This document shows, piece by piece, positions 16,400 through 24,345 of a stretch of DNA of 32,433 nt. The stretch spans positions 1 through 32,433 of the forward strand of contig DXYG01000023.1 in assembly GCA_019415925.1 (NCBI GenBank). The letters are read 5' to 3'. The notes beneath the pieces were generated by a model. It was not told where the DNA came from, made no database searches, and saw only the letters and a list, made by a program, of their open reading frames with translations. The first letter of the stretch is position 1, and each line of letters opens with the position of its first letter. Source of the stretch: Clostridiales bacterium (lineage in GTDB: Bacteria; Bacillota; Clostridia; Oscillospirales; Acutalibacteraceae). The position numbers were made by a program, and so were the translations under genes.

Positions 16400-16558
16400 G
16401 CCAAGCCTTCCCTTGAGGGAAGGTGTCACAGCGATAAATCGCTGTGACGGAAGGGTGGTAGTAGAGAATAACGTACCGAAAATAATGAAAAGTTCATCTC
16501 CACCCCTCAGTCATTTTGCCGGCAAAATGACAGCTCCCCTAAAAAGGGGAGCCTTAGA
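16400..16558 (+). repeat. Palindromic repeat C (third, unrelated family)
   Basis: About 160 bases between trxB and the DMT exporter gene consist of nested hairpins: ccttcccttgagggaagg; gtcacagcgat...atcgctgtgac; gagg-type pairing of gaagggtgg with ccaccccctc-like sequence (imperfect); tcattttgccggcaaaatga; gctcccctaaaaaggggagc. The ends aagccttcccttgag and the reverse of aaaaaggggagcctt are similar to each other. From memory, similar elements are common in Oscillospiraceae genomes; I cannot check that here. Confidence 0.8.
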
Positions 16559-16610
16559 TATATCGGAAGAGTTTTATTATATTGATTTGATAACTACTTT
16601 ATTATATTTT

Positions 16611-17549
16611 ATGAAAAATAATATGATACTTAAAAATTCTGCTTTTGCCAGCACTGCGGCGGTGTTCTGCACGCTTTTGTGGGGAACGGCGTTTCCTTTT
16701 ATAAAGCTCGGATATTCAACTTTTGATATTTCCGACGGCGACCTAGGCACAAAAATCCTCTTTGCAGGCATACGCTTTCTCCTTGCAGGAATTATGGTTT
16801 ATATTTTTCTCTGCATTTCACAAAAACGGCTCGCCGTTTTACATAAAAACGATTTTGCAAAAATCTTTGCCCTCGGTTTTACGCAGACGTCAATGCAGTA
16901 TATTTTCACCTACGTCGGCATAGGCTTTACAAGCGGCACGAATACTTCAATTATCACCTCGTGCGCCTCGTTCATTACGGTGCTCTGCGCCCCGATATTT
17001 TTCAGAAGTGACAGGCTGTCAGCACTGAAAATCGTTGGCTGTATTCTCGGCTTTTCGGGAGTAATCGCAATCAACGGCTTTGGCGGACTTTCGCTTGACA
17101 CGCTTTTCGGCGACGTCTTGATTTTTATGTCTACGCTCTGCGCCGCAGGCGGCAACATTATTTCAAAAAAGCTTGCAATGGGCAGAAACCCCGTTGAGCT
17201 TACTGCGTTTCAGCTCATTTTCGGCGGACTTCTGCTGACGGTAATCGGAGTTATCCTCGGCGGAAAGCTTGACTTCGGCAACGTAAACGGTATGCTGATT
17301 CTGCTGTGGCTGTCGGTTGTTTCGGCGGTTGCCTTTACAATCTGGACGGCGTTGCTGAAGTACCACCCCGCAAGCAAAATCACGATTTTCAATCTGCTTG
17401 TTCCGATTTTCGGAACGGTGCTGTCGGGACTTATGCTCGGCGAAAACATCTTCAGGCTTGAAACGCTAATTTCACTTATTCTGATTTCACTCGGCATTGC
17501 CGCTGTTAATATAAATATAAAGGCGAAAAACAAAAATGGAAAAGCTTAA
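16611..17549 (+). CDS. DMT-superfamily (EamA) transporter
   Basis: This ~312-aa protein has ten predicted membrane helices in two EamA repeats. The first starts at AAVFCTLLWGTAFPFIKLGY and the second near DVLIFMSTLCAAGGNIISKK; GEN in LMLGENIF near the end is typical. Members export or import small metabolites such as amino acids or nucleosides; the substrate here is unknown. The frame is open upstream to 16413, but that stretch translates repeat C, so I place the start at 16611 (or 16623). Neither has a clear ribosome site. The 3' end overlaps the HAD phosphatase gene by 14 bases, indicating an operon. Confidence 0.85.
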   Translation: MKNNMILKNSAFASTAAVFCTLLWGTAFPFIKLGYSTFDISDGDLGTKILFAGIRFLLAGIMVYIFLCISQKRLAVLHKNDFAKIFALGFTQTSMQYIFTYVGIGFTSGTNTSIITSCASFITVLCAPIFFRSDRLSALKIVGCILGFSGVIAINGFGGLSLDTLFGDVLIFMSTLCAAGGNIISKKLAMGRNPVELTAFQLIFGGLLLTVIGVILGGKLDFGNVNGMLILLWLSVVSAVAFTIWTALLKYHPASKITIFNLLVPIFGTVLSGLMLGENIFRLETLISLILISLGIAAVNINIKAKNKNGKA

Positions 17550-18198
17550 AATTAAAGGCGTAATCTCCGATATGGACGGCGTAATTCTCGACACAGAAAA
17601 ACTTTACGTGCGTTTCTGGTGCGAGGCGGCTAACTTTTACGGACACCCTATGGAAAAGCGTCACGCCCTCGGAATTCGCTCAATGAACAAGAAATTTGCT
17701 TCCGTTAAGCTGAAAGGCTGGTTCGGCGAAGATTTTGACTACGACGCCGTGCGCAACAAGCGCATTGAGCTTATGGAAAAATACATAGAAGAAAACGGAA
17801 TTGAGGCTAAGGACGGCGCAGAATTTCTGCTGTCGTACCTCAGGGAAAACGGCTACAGGGTTGCGCTTGCGACTGCAACGGGGTTTGACAGGACAAAAAG
17901 CTACCTTGAAAGGCTTGATTTGTTCAAATATTTTGACGAGATTGTCTGCTCGTCAATGGTGAAAAACGGCAAGCCCGAGCCAGACATTTATCTGCTTGCC
18001 GCCGAAAAGCTCGGCTTAGAGCCGCAGGAGTGCATTGCGCTTGAGGACTCGCAGAACGGAATTAAATCTGCAAGCTCGGCAGGGTGCAAAACGGTTATGG
18101 TGCCCGACCTTGACGGTCCGAGCGAAGAAATAAAGCCGCTTTTGTACGGCGTTGCAGACGGTTTGAAAGACGTTGTGAGAATAATTCATAATTCATAA
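17536..18198 (+). CDS. HAD-superfamily phosphatase (beta-phosphoglucomutase-like), second paralogue
   Basis: A 220-aa HAD hydrolase with D12 and D14 in SDMDG, T113-T115 in LATATG, K146 in GKPEPD, and E170-D171 in LEDSQNGIKSA; the cap domain covers about residues 20-85. It aligns along its whole length with the HAD protein at 274-930, so the two are paralogues. It overlaps the DMT transporter gene by 14 bases, which suggests the transporter and phosphatase handle related compounds (inference). The last codons (RIIHNS) are read from an attcataattcataatg-type sequence that follows the gene, so its natural C-terminus may have been altered by that sequence. Confidence 0.9.
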   Translation: MEKLKIKGVISDMDGVILDTEKLYVRFWCEAANFYGHPMEKRHALGIRSMNKKFASVKLKGWFGEDFDYDAVRNKRIELMEKYIEENGIEAKDGAEFLLSYLRENGYRVALATATGFDRTKSYLERLDLFKYFDEIVCSSMVKNGKPEPDIYLLAAEKLGLEPQECIALEDSQNGIKSASSAGCKTVMVPDLDGPSEEIKPLLYGVADGLKDVVRIIHNS

Positions 18199-18234
18199 TG
18201 CAGAATTATTTGTTTAAAACAGATGAACACTTAC

Positions 18235-18471
18235 GTAGGGACACGGCGAGCCGTGTCCACACAAAAATTGCAATGCAATTTTTGTGAAAGGGACGTCTGG
18301 GAAGCCGTCCCCTACGGATAGAGAGGAAACGTTTTTATTTTAGTCGTAGGGGGCGGGTTCCTACACGTCCCGAAACGTTACCGATATATCAACATAAATT
18401 CAGGAAAACAAACCTTTCCAAACAACACGCACTATTATAAATTCGGAGTTTTGCGTGTCGAGGCACTCGAC
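18235..18471 (+). repeat. Hairpin-mosaic repeat B, copy 3
   Basis: Most of the 321-bp gap before the AgcS gene. It has hairpin 1 (gtagggacacgg...ccgtgtcc), an extra tgcaattttt hairpin pair, then gggacgtctgggaagccgtccc, the gaggaaacgt scaffold, a second gggacgt-type inverted partner and aaacgttaccgatatatcaac. It ends with gtcgaggcactcgac. The inner part (18290-18370) is near-identical to the reverse complement of 6964-7050. Confidence 0.82.
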
Positions 18472-18519
18472 CGACCATCAATTGTTGATTTAAAATTATA
18501 AAGTATTAAAGGGAGAGAG

Positions 18520-19980
18520 ATGAAAATGGAATTACTTAATCAGATTGCCGAAAATATCGACGAGTTCCTCTGGGGTGTGCCGATGATTCTGATTTTGCTC
18601 GGAACTCATATTTTTATGACAATACGAACAAAATTCATTCAACGTAAAACACTTAAGGCTATCAAGCTTTCGGTAACAAAGGACCCCGACGTTGACGGCG
18701 ACATCAGCCCGTTTCAGGCGCTTACGACTGCGCTTGCCTCAACAATCGGAACAGGCAACATCATCGGCGTAGGTACTGCTATCGCCCTCGGCGGTGCAGG
18801 CGCTGTGCTGTGGTGCTGGCTTACGGGCGTTTTCGGAATTGCGACAAAGTATGCCGAGTCGCTTATCGCCGTAAAGTACCGTGTAAAAACAAAGGACGGC
18901 AAAATGCAGGGCGGCGCAATGTACGCAATCGAGCGTGGACTTCACCCGAAAATCGGCGGCAAAATGCGCAGTATGAAGTGGCTTGCAATCCTCTTTGCAG
19001 TCTTTGCGGCTCTGGCTTCGTTCGGTATCGGCTGCGGCGTTCAGACAAACGCAATTTCAAGCATTATGGACAGCACTTTCAATCCCGACGGAAACCTCGT
19101 TTTAAATCTTTTCGGCAGTGAAGTTTCAACCGTTTCTCTCATTTCGGGAATTCTCGTTGCAGTCTGCGTTGCTCTCGTAATTTTCGGCGGCATCAAGGCA
19201 ATTTCAAAGGTATGCGAAAAGCTTGTGCCGTTTATGGCTATTATGTACGTTGTCGGCTGTGTAATTATCCTCATTATGAACAGCGACGTTCTGTGGCAGA
19301 CTGTATGCACAATCGTAGGCTCTGCCTTCTCCCCTGCCGCTGTCGGCGGCGGACTTGTCGGCTCGGGCATTATGCTTGCGGCTCGCTACGGCGTGGCAAG
19401 AGGTCTTTTCAGCAACGAGTCAGGTATGGGTTCTGCTCCGATTGTAGCCTCTGCCGCTCAGTCGAGAAACCCCGTAAGGCAGGCCATGATTTCGGCAACA
19501 GGTACTTTCTGGGATACTGTTGTTGTGTGCCTTATGACAGGTCTTGTAATTGTAAGCTCCTGCATCAAGAATCCGCAGATTGACACCGTAAGCGTTGAGG
19601 GCGGCAAGCTCACCTCGGCGGCTTTTGCTCAGATTCCCGTCATCGGCACTCCGATTCTCGTTGTGGGAATTGTCCTCTTTGCGTTTTCAACAATTCTCGG
19701 CTGGTCTTACTACGGCGAAAGGTGCATTGAATATCTCTTCGGCAGAAAAGGTGTTCTGCCCTACAAGCTGATTTTCGTTGCAGTTCTGCTTATCACTCCG
19801 ATAACTGCGCTCGACTTTGTGTGGACAATGTCAGATATTTTCAACGCACTTATGGCTCTGCCGAATATCATTGCGATTATTGCTCTCTCCCCCGTTATCG
19901 TCAAGGAAACGAACTACTATCTCTACGGCAAAAGGCTTGATGAATTTGACAAAACCCCGATTCCTGTTGTGGATAAATAA
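18520..19980 (+). CDS. AgcS-family sodium:alanine/glycine symporter
   Basis: A 486-aa transporter of the alanine or glycine:cation symporter family (AgcS), with about eleven hydrophobic segments. The signature region (about residues 65-105: TTALASTIGTGNIIGVGTAI, then GGAGAVLWCWLTGVFG) and the SNESGMGSAPIVASAAQSRN stretch (about 305-325) are diagnostic. It should import alanine or glycine with Na+ or H+. The start is the ATG just after GGGAGAG, or the ATG two codons later, which has better spacing. It is a single gene with its own terminator. Confidence 0.93.
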   Translation: MKMELLNQIAENIDEFLWGVPMILILLGTHIFMTIRTKFIQRKTLKAIKLSVTKDPDVDGDISPFQALTTALASTIGTGNIIGVGTAIALGGAGAVLWCWLTGVFGIATKYAESLIAVKYRVKTKDGKMQGGAMYAIERGLHPKIGGKMRSMKWLAILFAVFAALASFGIGCGVQTNAISSIMDSTFNPDGNLVLNLFGSEVSTVSLISGILVAVCVALVIFGGIKAISKVCEKLVPFMAIMYVVGCVIILIMNSDVLWQTVCTIVGSAFSPAAVGGGLVGSGIMLAARYGVARGLFSNESGMGSAPIVASAAQSRNPVRQAMISATGTFWDTVVVCLMTGLVIVSSCIKNPQIDTVSVEGGKLTSAAFAQIPVIGTPILVVGIVLFAFSTILGWSYYGERCIEYLFGRKGVLPYKLIFVAVLLITPITALDFVWTMSDIFNALMALPNIIAIIALSPVIVKETNYYLYGKRLDEFDKTPIPVVDK

Positions 19981-19996
19981 TTTTATTACATATGCA

Positions 19997-20034
19997 GCCC
20001 GAACAGTTTGCTTTGTTCGGGCGGTTTGTATTTT
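19997..20034 (+). terminator. Rho-independent terminator after the AgcS gene
   Basis: gcccgaaca and tgttcgggc form a 9-bp stem, followed by a T-rich segment ending in atttt, 17 bases after the stop codon. Confidence 0.8.
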
Positions 20035-20038
20035 CAGG

Positions 20039-20066
20039 TTGCATTTGCAAAATTTGGTGATATAAT
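20039..20066 (+). promoter_or_regulatory. Possible promoter upstream of the Crp/Fnr-type gene
   Basis: TTGCAT (20039-20044) and TATAAT (20061-20066) are 16 bases apart. They lie about 190 bases before the regulator gene, with hairpin repeats in between. Confidence 0.4.
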
Positions 20067-20087
20067 AGTTATAGCTTTAACTATAAA

Positions 20088-20176
20088 ATTCGGGCGACCA
20101 CGCAGGGTCGCCCCTACTGAGCAGATTTAACAATTGTAATTTTATCACTGTCGGGGCAGCCCTGTGTGGCTGCCCG
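20088..20176. repeat. Two small hairpins of the mosaic-repeat type
   Basis: gggcgaccacgcagggtcgccc and cggggcagcc...ggctgcccg face each other across about 40 AT-rich bases. The layout (outer inverted partners, each itself a hairpin) matches the inner part of B copy 1 and the element at 23981. If the promoter at 20039 is used, the regulator mRNA would carry both hairpins in its leader. Confidence 0.6.
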
Positions 20177-20254
20177 ATAAGCAAATTGTATCTAAGTAAT
20201 ATAATAGTAATTAGACAATATCCAACTTATACAATGGACTTAAAAGGACTTAAT

Positions 20255-20959
20255 ATGAAAAAATTTATCGAATATTTTACCGACGAGCATCTTGCGCTTT
20301 TGCGCAATCAACTGCTTTTTTCGGGACTGAGCGACCATGAAATTTTTATGTTCATTCAGTATTCACAACCGTTTTACGCAGGCATCAAGGACGGAAAATC
20401 AATCCGCATTGCAGGCGAGTACAGCCATATGACGGGTGCTATGATTTCGGGCAGCGCTCACCTGTACACCGTTGACTACGAGGGCAACAAAACCCTTTTA
20501 AAATCAATCGGCAGTGCAGACAGCGGAACTATTTACTCAATGTTCGACTACTACAATTCACTTTTGGAGCTTACGGCAAACGAGGACAGCGAGCTGATTC
20601 TGATTCCGCCCGAAAAGATTTTTATTGCAGATGAAAAGCTGGCGATAATTCAGCAGAAAATCGTCGTTAATATGATAGCCTCACAACGTCAGGCGTTTCT
20701 TGACCTTTCGGAGCATATTGCGTGTCTGTCGCAGAGAAATATTAAGGATAAGATTCTCAAATTTCTGAAAATCCACTGCGAACGTGAACACTCCTACAGC
20801 TTTACCGTTCCGTTTTCTCGTGAGGAGCTTGCAAATTACCTTGCGGTTGACAGGGCTTCGCTTTCACGCTCGCTGAGCGAACTGAAAAGCGAGGGTGTGC
20901 TTGACTTTCGGAAAAACAGGTTTACAATATTAAAAACAAACATATTTAAGTATGAATAA
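20255..20959 (+). CDS. Crp/Fnr-family transcriptional regulator
   Basis: A 234-aa regulator with an N-terminal cupin-like sensor domain (about residues 20-120), a dimerisation helix (about 125-155) and a C-terminal Crp-type winged helix. The recognition region FSREELANYLAVDRASLSRS lies near residue 190. No cluster of cysteines for an iron-sulfur centre is seen in the sensor domain, and the canonical cAMP-binding residues are not obvious, so the signal is unknown. The start at 20255 follows AAAGGA by about 6 bases; an upstream ATG at 20186 lacks a ribosome site. It runs into the patatin-like gene, so the two are probably coexpressed. Confidence 0.87.
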   Translation: MKKFIEYFTDEHLALLRNQLLFSGLSDHEIFMFIQYSQPFYAGIKDGKSIRIAGEYSHMTGAMISGSAHLYTVDYEGNKTLLKSIGSADSGTIYSMFDYYNSLLELTANEDSELILIPPEKIFIADEKLAIIQQKIVVNMIASQRQAFLDLSEHIACLSQRNIKDKILKFLKIHCEREHSYSFTVPFSREELANYLAVDRASLSRSLSELKSEGVLDFRKNRFTILKTNIFKYE

Positions 20960-20972
20960 AGGCGGCAAAATT

Positions 20973-21839
20973 ATGGAGTTTCAAAACAAGAAAACAGCTT
21001 TAATTCTTGAGGGCGGCGCACTCAGGAGCTTTTTTACCTGCGGCGTGCTCGACTATTTTATGGAAAAGGACATTTACTTTCCGTGTGTGTGCGGCGTTTC
21101 GGCAGGCTCGCTGTGTGCAATCAGCTACCTTTCAAGGCAAATCGGACGAACGGCTGAGGTAAATCTGAAATTTGTAAACGACAAGCGCTATATGAGCCTG
21201 CACAGCCTGATTAAGGACAAGATGATTTTTAACTTTGATTTCCTTTTCGGCGAAATCAGCCACGACCTTGTGCCGCTCGACTACAACGCATTTTACAACA
21301 GCACAGAAGAATTTTATGCCTTTGTCACCGACTGCGAGTCCGGCAAAAGCGTTGCCTGCGAAAAGGGAAAATGCAGTGATATTCTGAAGGCTTGCAGAGC
21401 GTCAAGCAGTATGCCCGTTCTGTCAAAAATCGTTGAGCTTGACGGTCACAAATACCTCGACGGCGGAACAGCCAACCCGATTCCGTTTGAATGGGCGATT
21501 GAAAACGGATATGAAAAAATCGTGCTTGTGCTGACAAGGGACATAGATTACCGCAAAAAGCCGCTTTCGGGAATGATAAAAAAGGTTTACGAGAAAAAAT
21601 ATTCGGAATATCCCGAGCTTTTAAAGACAATCTACAACATTCCCGACCACTACAACAGCCTTGCAGAGCAGATTGTTAAGCTCGAAAGCGAGGGCAGATT
21701 ATTTGTTATCCGCCCCGACGAGCCTGTCAGGGTAAAGCGAACGGAAAAGGACACAAAAAAGCTCGAGGAGCTTTACGCAGTCGGCAGACGAGTTGCGGAA
21801 AACAGAATTGACGATATGGTGGAATATTTATTTGATTAG
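20973..21839 (+). CDS. Patatin-like phospholipase (RssA/YjjU type)
   Basis: A 288-aa serine acylhydrolase. The oxyanion loop is EGGALRSFFTCG (about residues 13-24), the nucleophile is S43 in GVSAG, and the partner aspartate is D163 in DGG. The C-terminal part (about 195-288) matches the DUF6363-like tail of bacterial RssA/YjjU proteins. It probably hydrolyses lipids or acyl esters in the cytosol or at the inner membrane face. The start at 20973 follows AAAGGCGG by 8 bases; an earlier ATG at 20952 lacks a ribosome site. The frame is tightly linked to the upstream Crp/Fnr-type gene. Confidence 0.88.
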   Translation: MEFQNKKTALILEGGALRSFFTCGVLDYFMEKDIYFPCVCGVSAGSLCAISYLSRQIGRTAEVNLKFVNDKRYMSLHSLIKDKMIFNFDFLFGEISHDLVPLDYNAFYNSTEEFYAFVTDCESGKSVACEKGKCSDILKACRASSSMPVLSKIVELDGHKYLDGGTANPIPFEWAIENGYEKIVLVLTRDIDYRKKPLSGMIKKVYEKKYSEYPELLKTIYNIPDHYNSLAEQIVKLESEGRLFVIRPDEPVRVKRTEKDTKKLEELYAVGRRVAENRIDDMVEYLFD

Positions 21840-21844
21840 AGTGA

Positions 21845-22173
21845 AATTATTGTGGCGGCGAACTGCGTTCGCAATAATGTATAAATTGTTTCACAATTTA
21901 TACATAGGGACGTCTGGGAAGCCGTCCCCTACGGAAAGGTTTGTTTGTTAATATAACGATGATATATTTGGTTGCATTTGATAGTCAATACGGACACGGC
22001 ACGCCGTGTCCCTACGACTGTAAAGGAAACGTTTCTGTAAAATTGTAGCGAGCGACGCCCTCGTCGCTCACAAAAAACGTTACCAATATATCAATTTATA
22101 ATTCGGGCAACCGTTTTTATCTAAACAACCGACTTTTCCACTCGATTTGCCTGCGGCGGCTTCGCCGCTAAAT
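21845..22173 (+). repeat. Composite hairpin repeat: inverted A/B modules plus B copy 4
   Basis: This fills the gap before azlC. The left part (21846-21935) has a gcgaactgcgttcgc hairpin, an ataaattg...caatttat hairpin and gggacgtctgggaagccgtccc; it is near-identical to the reverse complement of 7036-7105. The right part (from about 21990) is a B copy: cggacacggcacgccgtgtcc, the gaggaaac-like scaffold, gagcgacgccctcgtcgctc, cgttaccaatatatcaa, and a closing gcggcggcttcgccgc hairpin as in copy 1. Confidence 0.82.
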
Positions 22174-22207
22174 TATATCAACTTATACAACGAACCGGAA
22201 AGGAATT

Positions 22208-22942
22208 ATGAGGATGGGTAAAAGAACGCTTAAAAAGGCGTTTAAGGACAGTCTGCCTATACTTGCGGGGTATCTTGCCTTGGGTATAGGCTTTGGCGTA
22301 CTGCTCCACAGCAAGGGCTACAGCTTCCTTTGGGCTTTGCTTATGAGCTGTACAATCTACGCAGGTGCAGGTCAGTATGCCGCAGTTGACTTACTGAGCA
22401 GCGGTGCGTCGCTTATTACAACTGCCGTAATGACGCTGATTATAAACGCACGCCACTTTTTTTACGGCTTTTCACTGCTCGACAAGTACAAGGGTACGGG
22501 CAAGGCAAAGCCCTATATGATTTTTGCGCTGACGGACGAAACCTACTCGCTTGTCTGCACAGCAAAAATTCCCGAGGGGATTGACGAGAAGAAGTACTAT
22601 TTATTTCTTTCGGTGCTCGACCAGCTTTACTGGATTGCAGGCTGTACAATCGGCGCACTGCTCGGCACGTTCATTCCGTTTGACAGTACGGGAATCGACT
22701 TTGCGATGACGGCGCTGTTTGTTGTAATCTTCGTTGAGCAATGGCTGAGCACAAAGGAGCACCTGCCTGCAATTTTAGGTGCGGCTACAACACTTGTGTG
22801 CCTGTTCATTTTCGGCGCACAGTATTTTATCATTCCGTCAATGGCTTTTATCGCAGTTGAGCTTGTAATTTTCAGAAAAAGATTTGAAAAAAGCCACCCC
22901 GACAGCGAAGAAACAGATACGGAGGTGAGTGAAAATGGATAA
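22208..22942 (+). CDS. azlC: Branched-chain amino acid exporter, large subunit
   Basis: A 244-aa AzlC-family membrane protein. The diagnostic N-terminal region is seen (PILAGYLALGIGFGVLLHSKG, then AGAGQYAAVDLLSSGASLI and INARHFFYGFSLLDKYKG at about residues 78-95), followed by further helices and a charged tail. It exports branched-chain amino acids or analogues together with AzlD. AAAGGA precedes both possible starts (22208 and 22214). It overlaps azlD by 8 bases. Confidence 0.92.
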   Translation: MRMGKRTLKKAFKDSLPILAGYLALGIGFGVLLHSKGYSFLWALLMSCTIYAGAGQYAAVDLLSSGASLITTAVMTLIINARHFFYGFSLLDKYKGTGKAKPYMIFALTDETYSLVCTAKIPEGIDEKKYYLFLSVLDQLYWIAGCTIGALLGTFIPFDSTGIDFAMTALFVVIFVEQWLSTKEHLPAILGAATTLVCLFIFGAQYFIIPSMAFIAVELVIFRKRFEKSHPDSEETDTEVSENG

Positions 22943-23270
22943 CAACACCGTTCACTCGCTGTTAATCGTAGCCGTTATGGCTGTATTTACAGCGTTAACA
23001 CGCTTTCTGCCGTTTCTTGCGTTCCCCGAGGGACGTAAACGACCGAAGGTTATTACATATCTCGGAACTGTACTTCCGTATGCATTAATCGGTATGCTCG
23101 TAATCTACTGCTTTAAGAGCGTTTCGGTTTTCAGCTACCCCTACTGCATACCCGAGCTTTTAGCCGTTGCGCTCGTTGCCGTGCTGCATATATGGAAACG
23201 CAACACGCTTATCAGCGTTTTCGGCGGTGTGATTTTCTATATGGTGCTCGTTCAGTGCGTTTTCGTTTAA
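22935..23270 (+). CDS. azlD: Branched-chain amino acid exporter, small subunit
   Basis: This ~111-aa protein has three to four membrane helices and is of the AzlD family (LTRFLPFLAFPEGRKRPKV, then YLGTVLPYALIGMLVIYCFK). It is the obligate small partner of AzlC. The start at 22935 follows GGAGGTGAG by about 8 bases; the GTG at 22929 is too close to that site. It is translationally coupled to azlC. No Lrp or AzlB-type regulator is adjacent. Confidence 0.92.
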   Translation: MDNNTVHSLLIVAVMAVFTALTRFLPFLAFPEGRKRPKVITYLGTVLPYALIGMLVIYCFKSVSVFSYPYCIPELLAVALVAVLHIWKRNTLISVFGGVIFYMVLVQCVFV

Positions 23271-23286
23271 GAAATTTGTTGATTAA

Positions 23287-23301
23287 GATAAACTATAATT
23301 T
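23287..23301 (+). repeat. Solo terminal repeat of element A
   Basis: The sequence gataaactataattt is identical to the best terminal repeat of element A, but no hairpin array or opposite end follows. It looks like a remnant or a bare target site. Confidence 0.6.
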
Positions 23302-23393
23302 AATTCGGAATTGAACTAAAATGTATCGGGCAACAGGTAGGTCTTTTTTTGTCCTCTGTTGCTTATGATTGTAGTGCAATGGAGGAATTTTTT

Positions 23394-23957
23394 ATGGGAA
23401 TTATTGAGCTTTTTATTCTTGCGGTCGGACTTTCAATGGACGCCTTTGCCGTTTCAATCTGCAAGGGACTGTCTGTGAGAAGTCTTAAGGCACGTCACGG
23501 CGTTATCTGCGGACTGTATTTCGGAGGATTTCAGGCTGGTATGCCGCTTATCGGATATTTTCTCGGCAAGCAGTTTGAGTCGCTTATCACGAGCGTTGAC
23601 CACTGGATAGCTTTTGTACTGCTCGGACTTATCGGTGCAAATATGATTAAGGAGTCCTTCGGCAAGCCCGACGAGCTTAACGATTCGTTTGCTCCGAAAT
23701 CTATGATTCCGCTTGCGGTTGCCACAAGCATTGACGCACTTGCAGTCGGCGTTACGTTTGCGTGTCTTGACGTTGAGATTTTACCGGCAGTCGGCTTAAT
23801 CGGCGTTACTACGTTTGTTTTTTCGGCAGTCGGCGTAAAAATCGGCAACGTGTTCGGTGTCAGATTTAAGTCCAAGGCAGAGCTTATCGGCGGAATCGTG
23901 CTTGTTTTAATGGGTGTTAAGATTCTGCTTGAGCATTTAGGCGTGATTAATTTTTAG
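23394..23957 (+). CDS. mntP: Manganese efflux pump
   Basis: A 187-aa six-helix membrane protein of the MntP (YebN) family with two homologous halves. The metal-binding aspartates are in GLSMDAFAVSICKGL (about residues 11-25) and ATSIDALAVGVTF (about 116-128). It exports Mn2+. The start at 23394 follows GGAGG (23381-23385); an upstream ATG overlaps that site. The short leader has a gcaacag...ctgttgc hairpin (23332-23363) but I cannot match it to the yybP-ykoY manganese riboswitch. It follows azlD by 123 bases and may be a separate unit. Confidence 0.92.
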   Translation: MGIIELFILAVGLSMDAFAVSICKGLSVRSLKARHGVICGLYFGGFQAGMPLIGYFLGKQFESLITSVDHWIAFVLLGLIGANMIKESFGKPDELNDSFAPKSMIPLAVATSIDALAVGVTFACLDVEILPAVGLIGVTTFVFSAVGVKIGNVFGVRFKSKAELIGGIVLVLMGVKILLEHLGVINF

Positions 23958-23980
23958 TATTTGATATTTTTAAATATAAT

Positions 23981-24059
23981 GTAGGGAACAGTCCTGACTG
24001 TTTCGATAGGCTTAAAAGTTGGTGTTATGTCTGCGGAACGGTCAAGACCGTTCCCTACA
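23981..24059. repeat. Small inverted-repeat element after mntP
   Basis: gtagggaacagtcctgactg and its imperfect partner (cggaacggtcaagaccg then ttccctac) enclose about 35 bases. Each arm is itself a short hairpin. It is the same type as the elements at 20088 and inside B copy 1. It may also act as a transcription stop for mntP. Confidence 0.6.
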
Positions 24060-24218
24060 CTGTTGAGCGGTACAAAAATGTTGATATCCGACTTATAGGG
24101 CGGACTAAAAAACGGCATTAAATGTAACCATTTTGTTTATTTTTCTTTCCAAAATCGAACTATCCTTTGACTATTCTGCATTAAATTGCCTCAAAAGCAA
24201 AAAAATCCTTGTTTAGGG

Positions 24219-24247
24219 TTGATTTTTTTAAACAACGGTGTTATAAT
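24219..24247 (+). promoter_or_regulatory. Promoter for the NlpC/P60 gene
   Basis: TTGATT (24219-24224) and TATAAT (24242-24247) are 17 bases apart, giving a leader of about 90 bases before the start at 24346. Confidence 0.65.
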
Positions 24248-24268
24248 AGTTACAAATTTGTTAATAAA

Positions 24269-24315
24269 TGTTACCGAGATTGTAATTTTCTCGTGGTAAA
24301 ATGTTACCAAACAGT
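24269..24315 (+). promoter_or_regulatory. Possible alternative-hairpin leader of the NlpC/P60 gene
   Basis: ttaccgaga pairs with tctcgtggtaa (two-base bulge), while the same ggtaa can instead pair with the next ttacc (ggtaaaatgttacc). aatgttacc thus occurs twice around one ggtaa, giving two mutually exclusive folds. No terminator-like T-run follows. Function is inferred only. Confidence 0.35.
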
Positions 24316-24345
24316 ATTTATTATCAATAACCGGAGGTTTTTAAA

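Noticed and set aside
16446..16470. T-box-like sequence (gggtggta)
   Set aside because: The rest of the T-box (specifier loop, antiterminator, terminator) is absent and the sequence is part of repeat C.
16413..16610. N-terminal extension of the DMT exporter
   Set aside because: It is the translation of palindromic repeat C and shows no hydrophobic or family-like sequence.
23271..23393. yybP-ykoY manganese riboswitch before mntP
   Set aside because: The gap is short and only one simple hairpin is present; the conserved loops of that riboswitch are not recognisable.
24060..24345. ydaO-type c-di-AMP riboswitch before the NlpC gene
   Set aside because: Such riboswitches often precede wall hydrolase genes, but the region is AT-rich and lacks the conserved GC-rich core.
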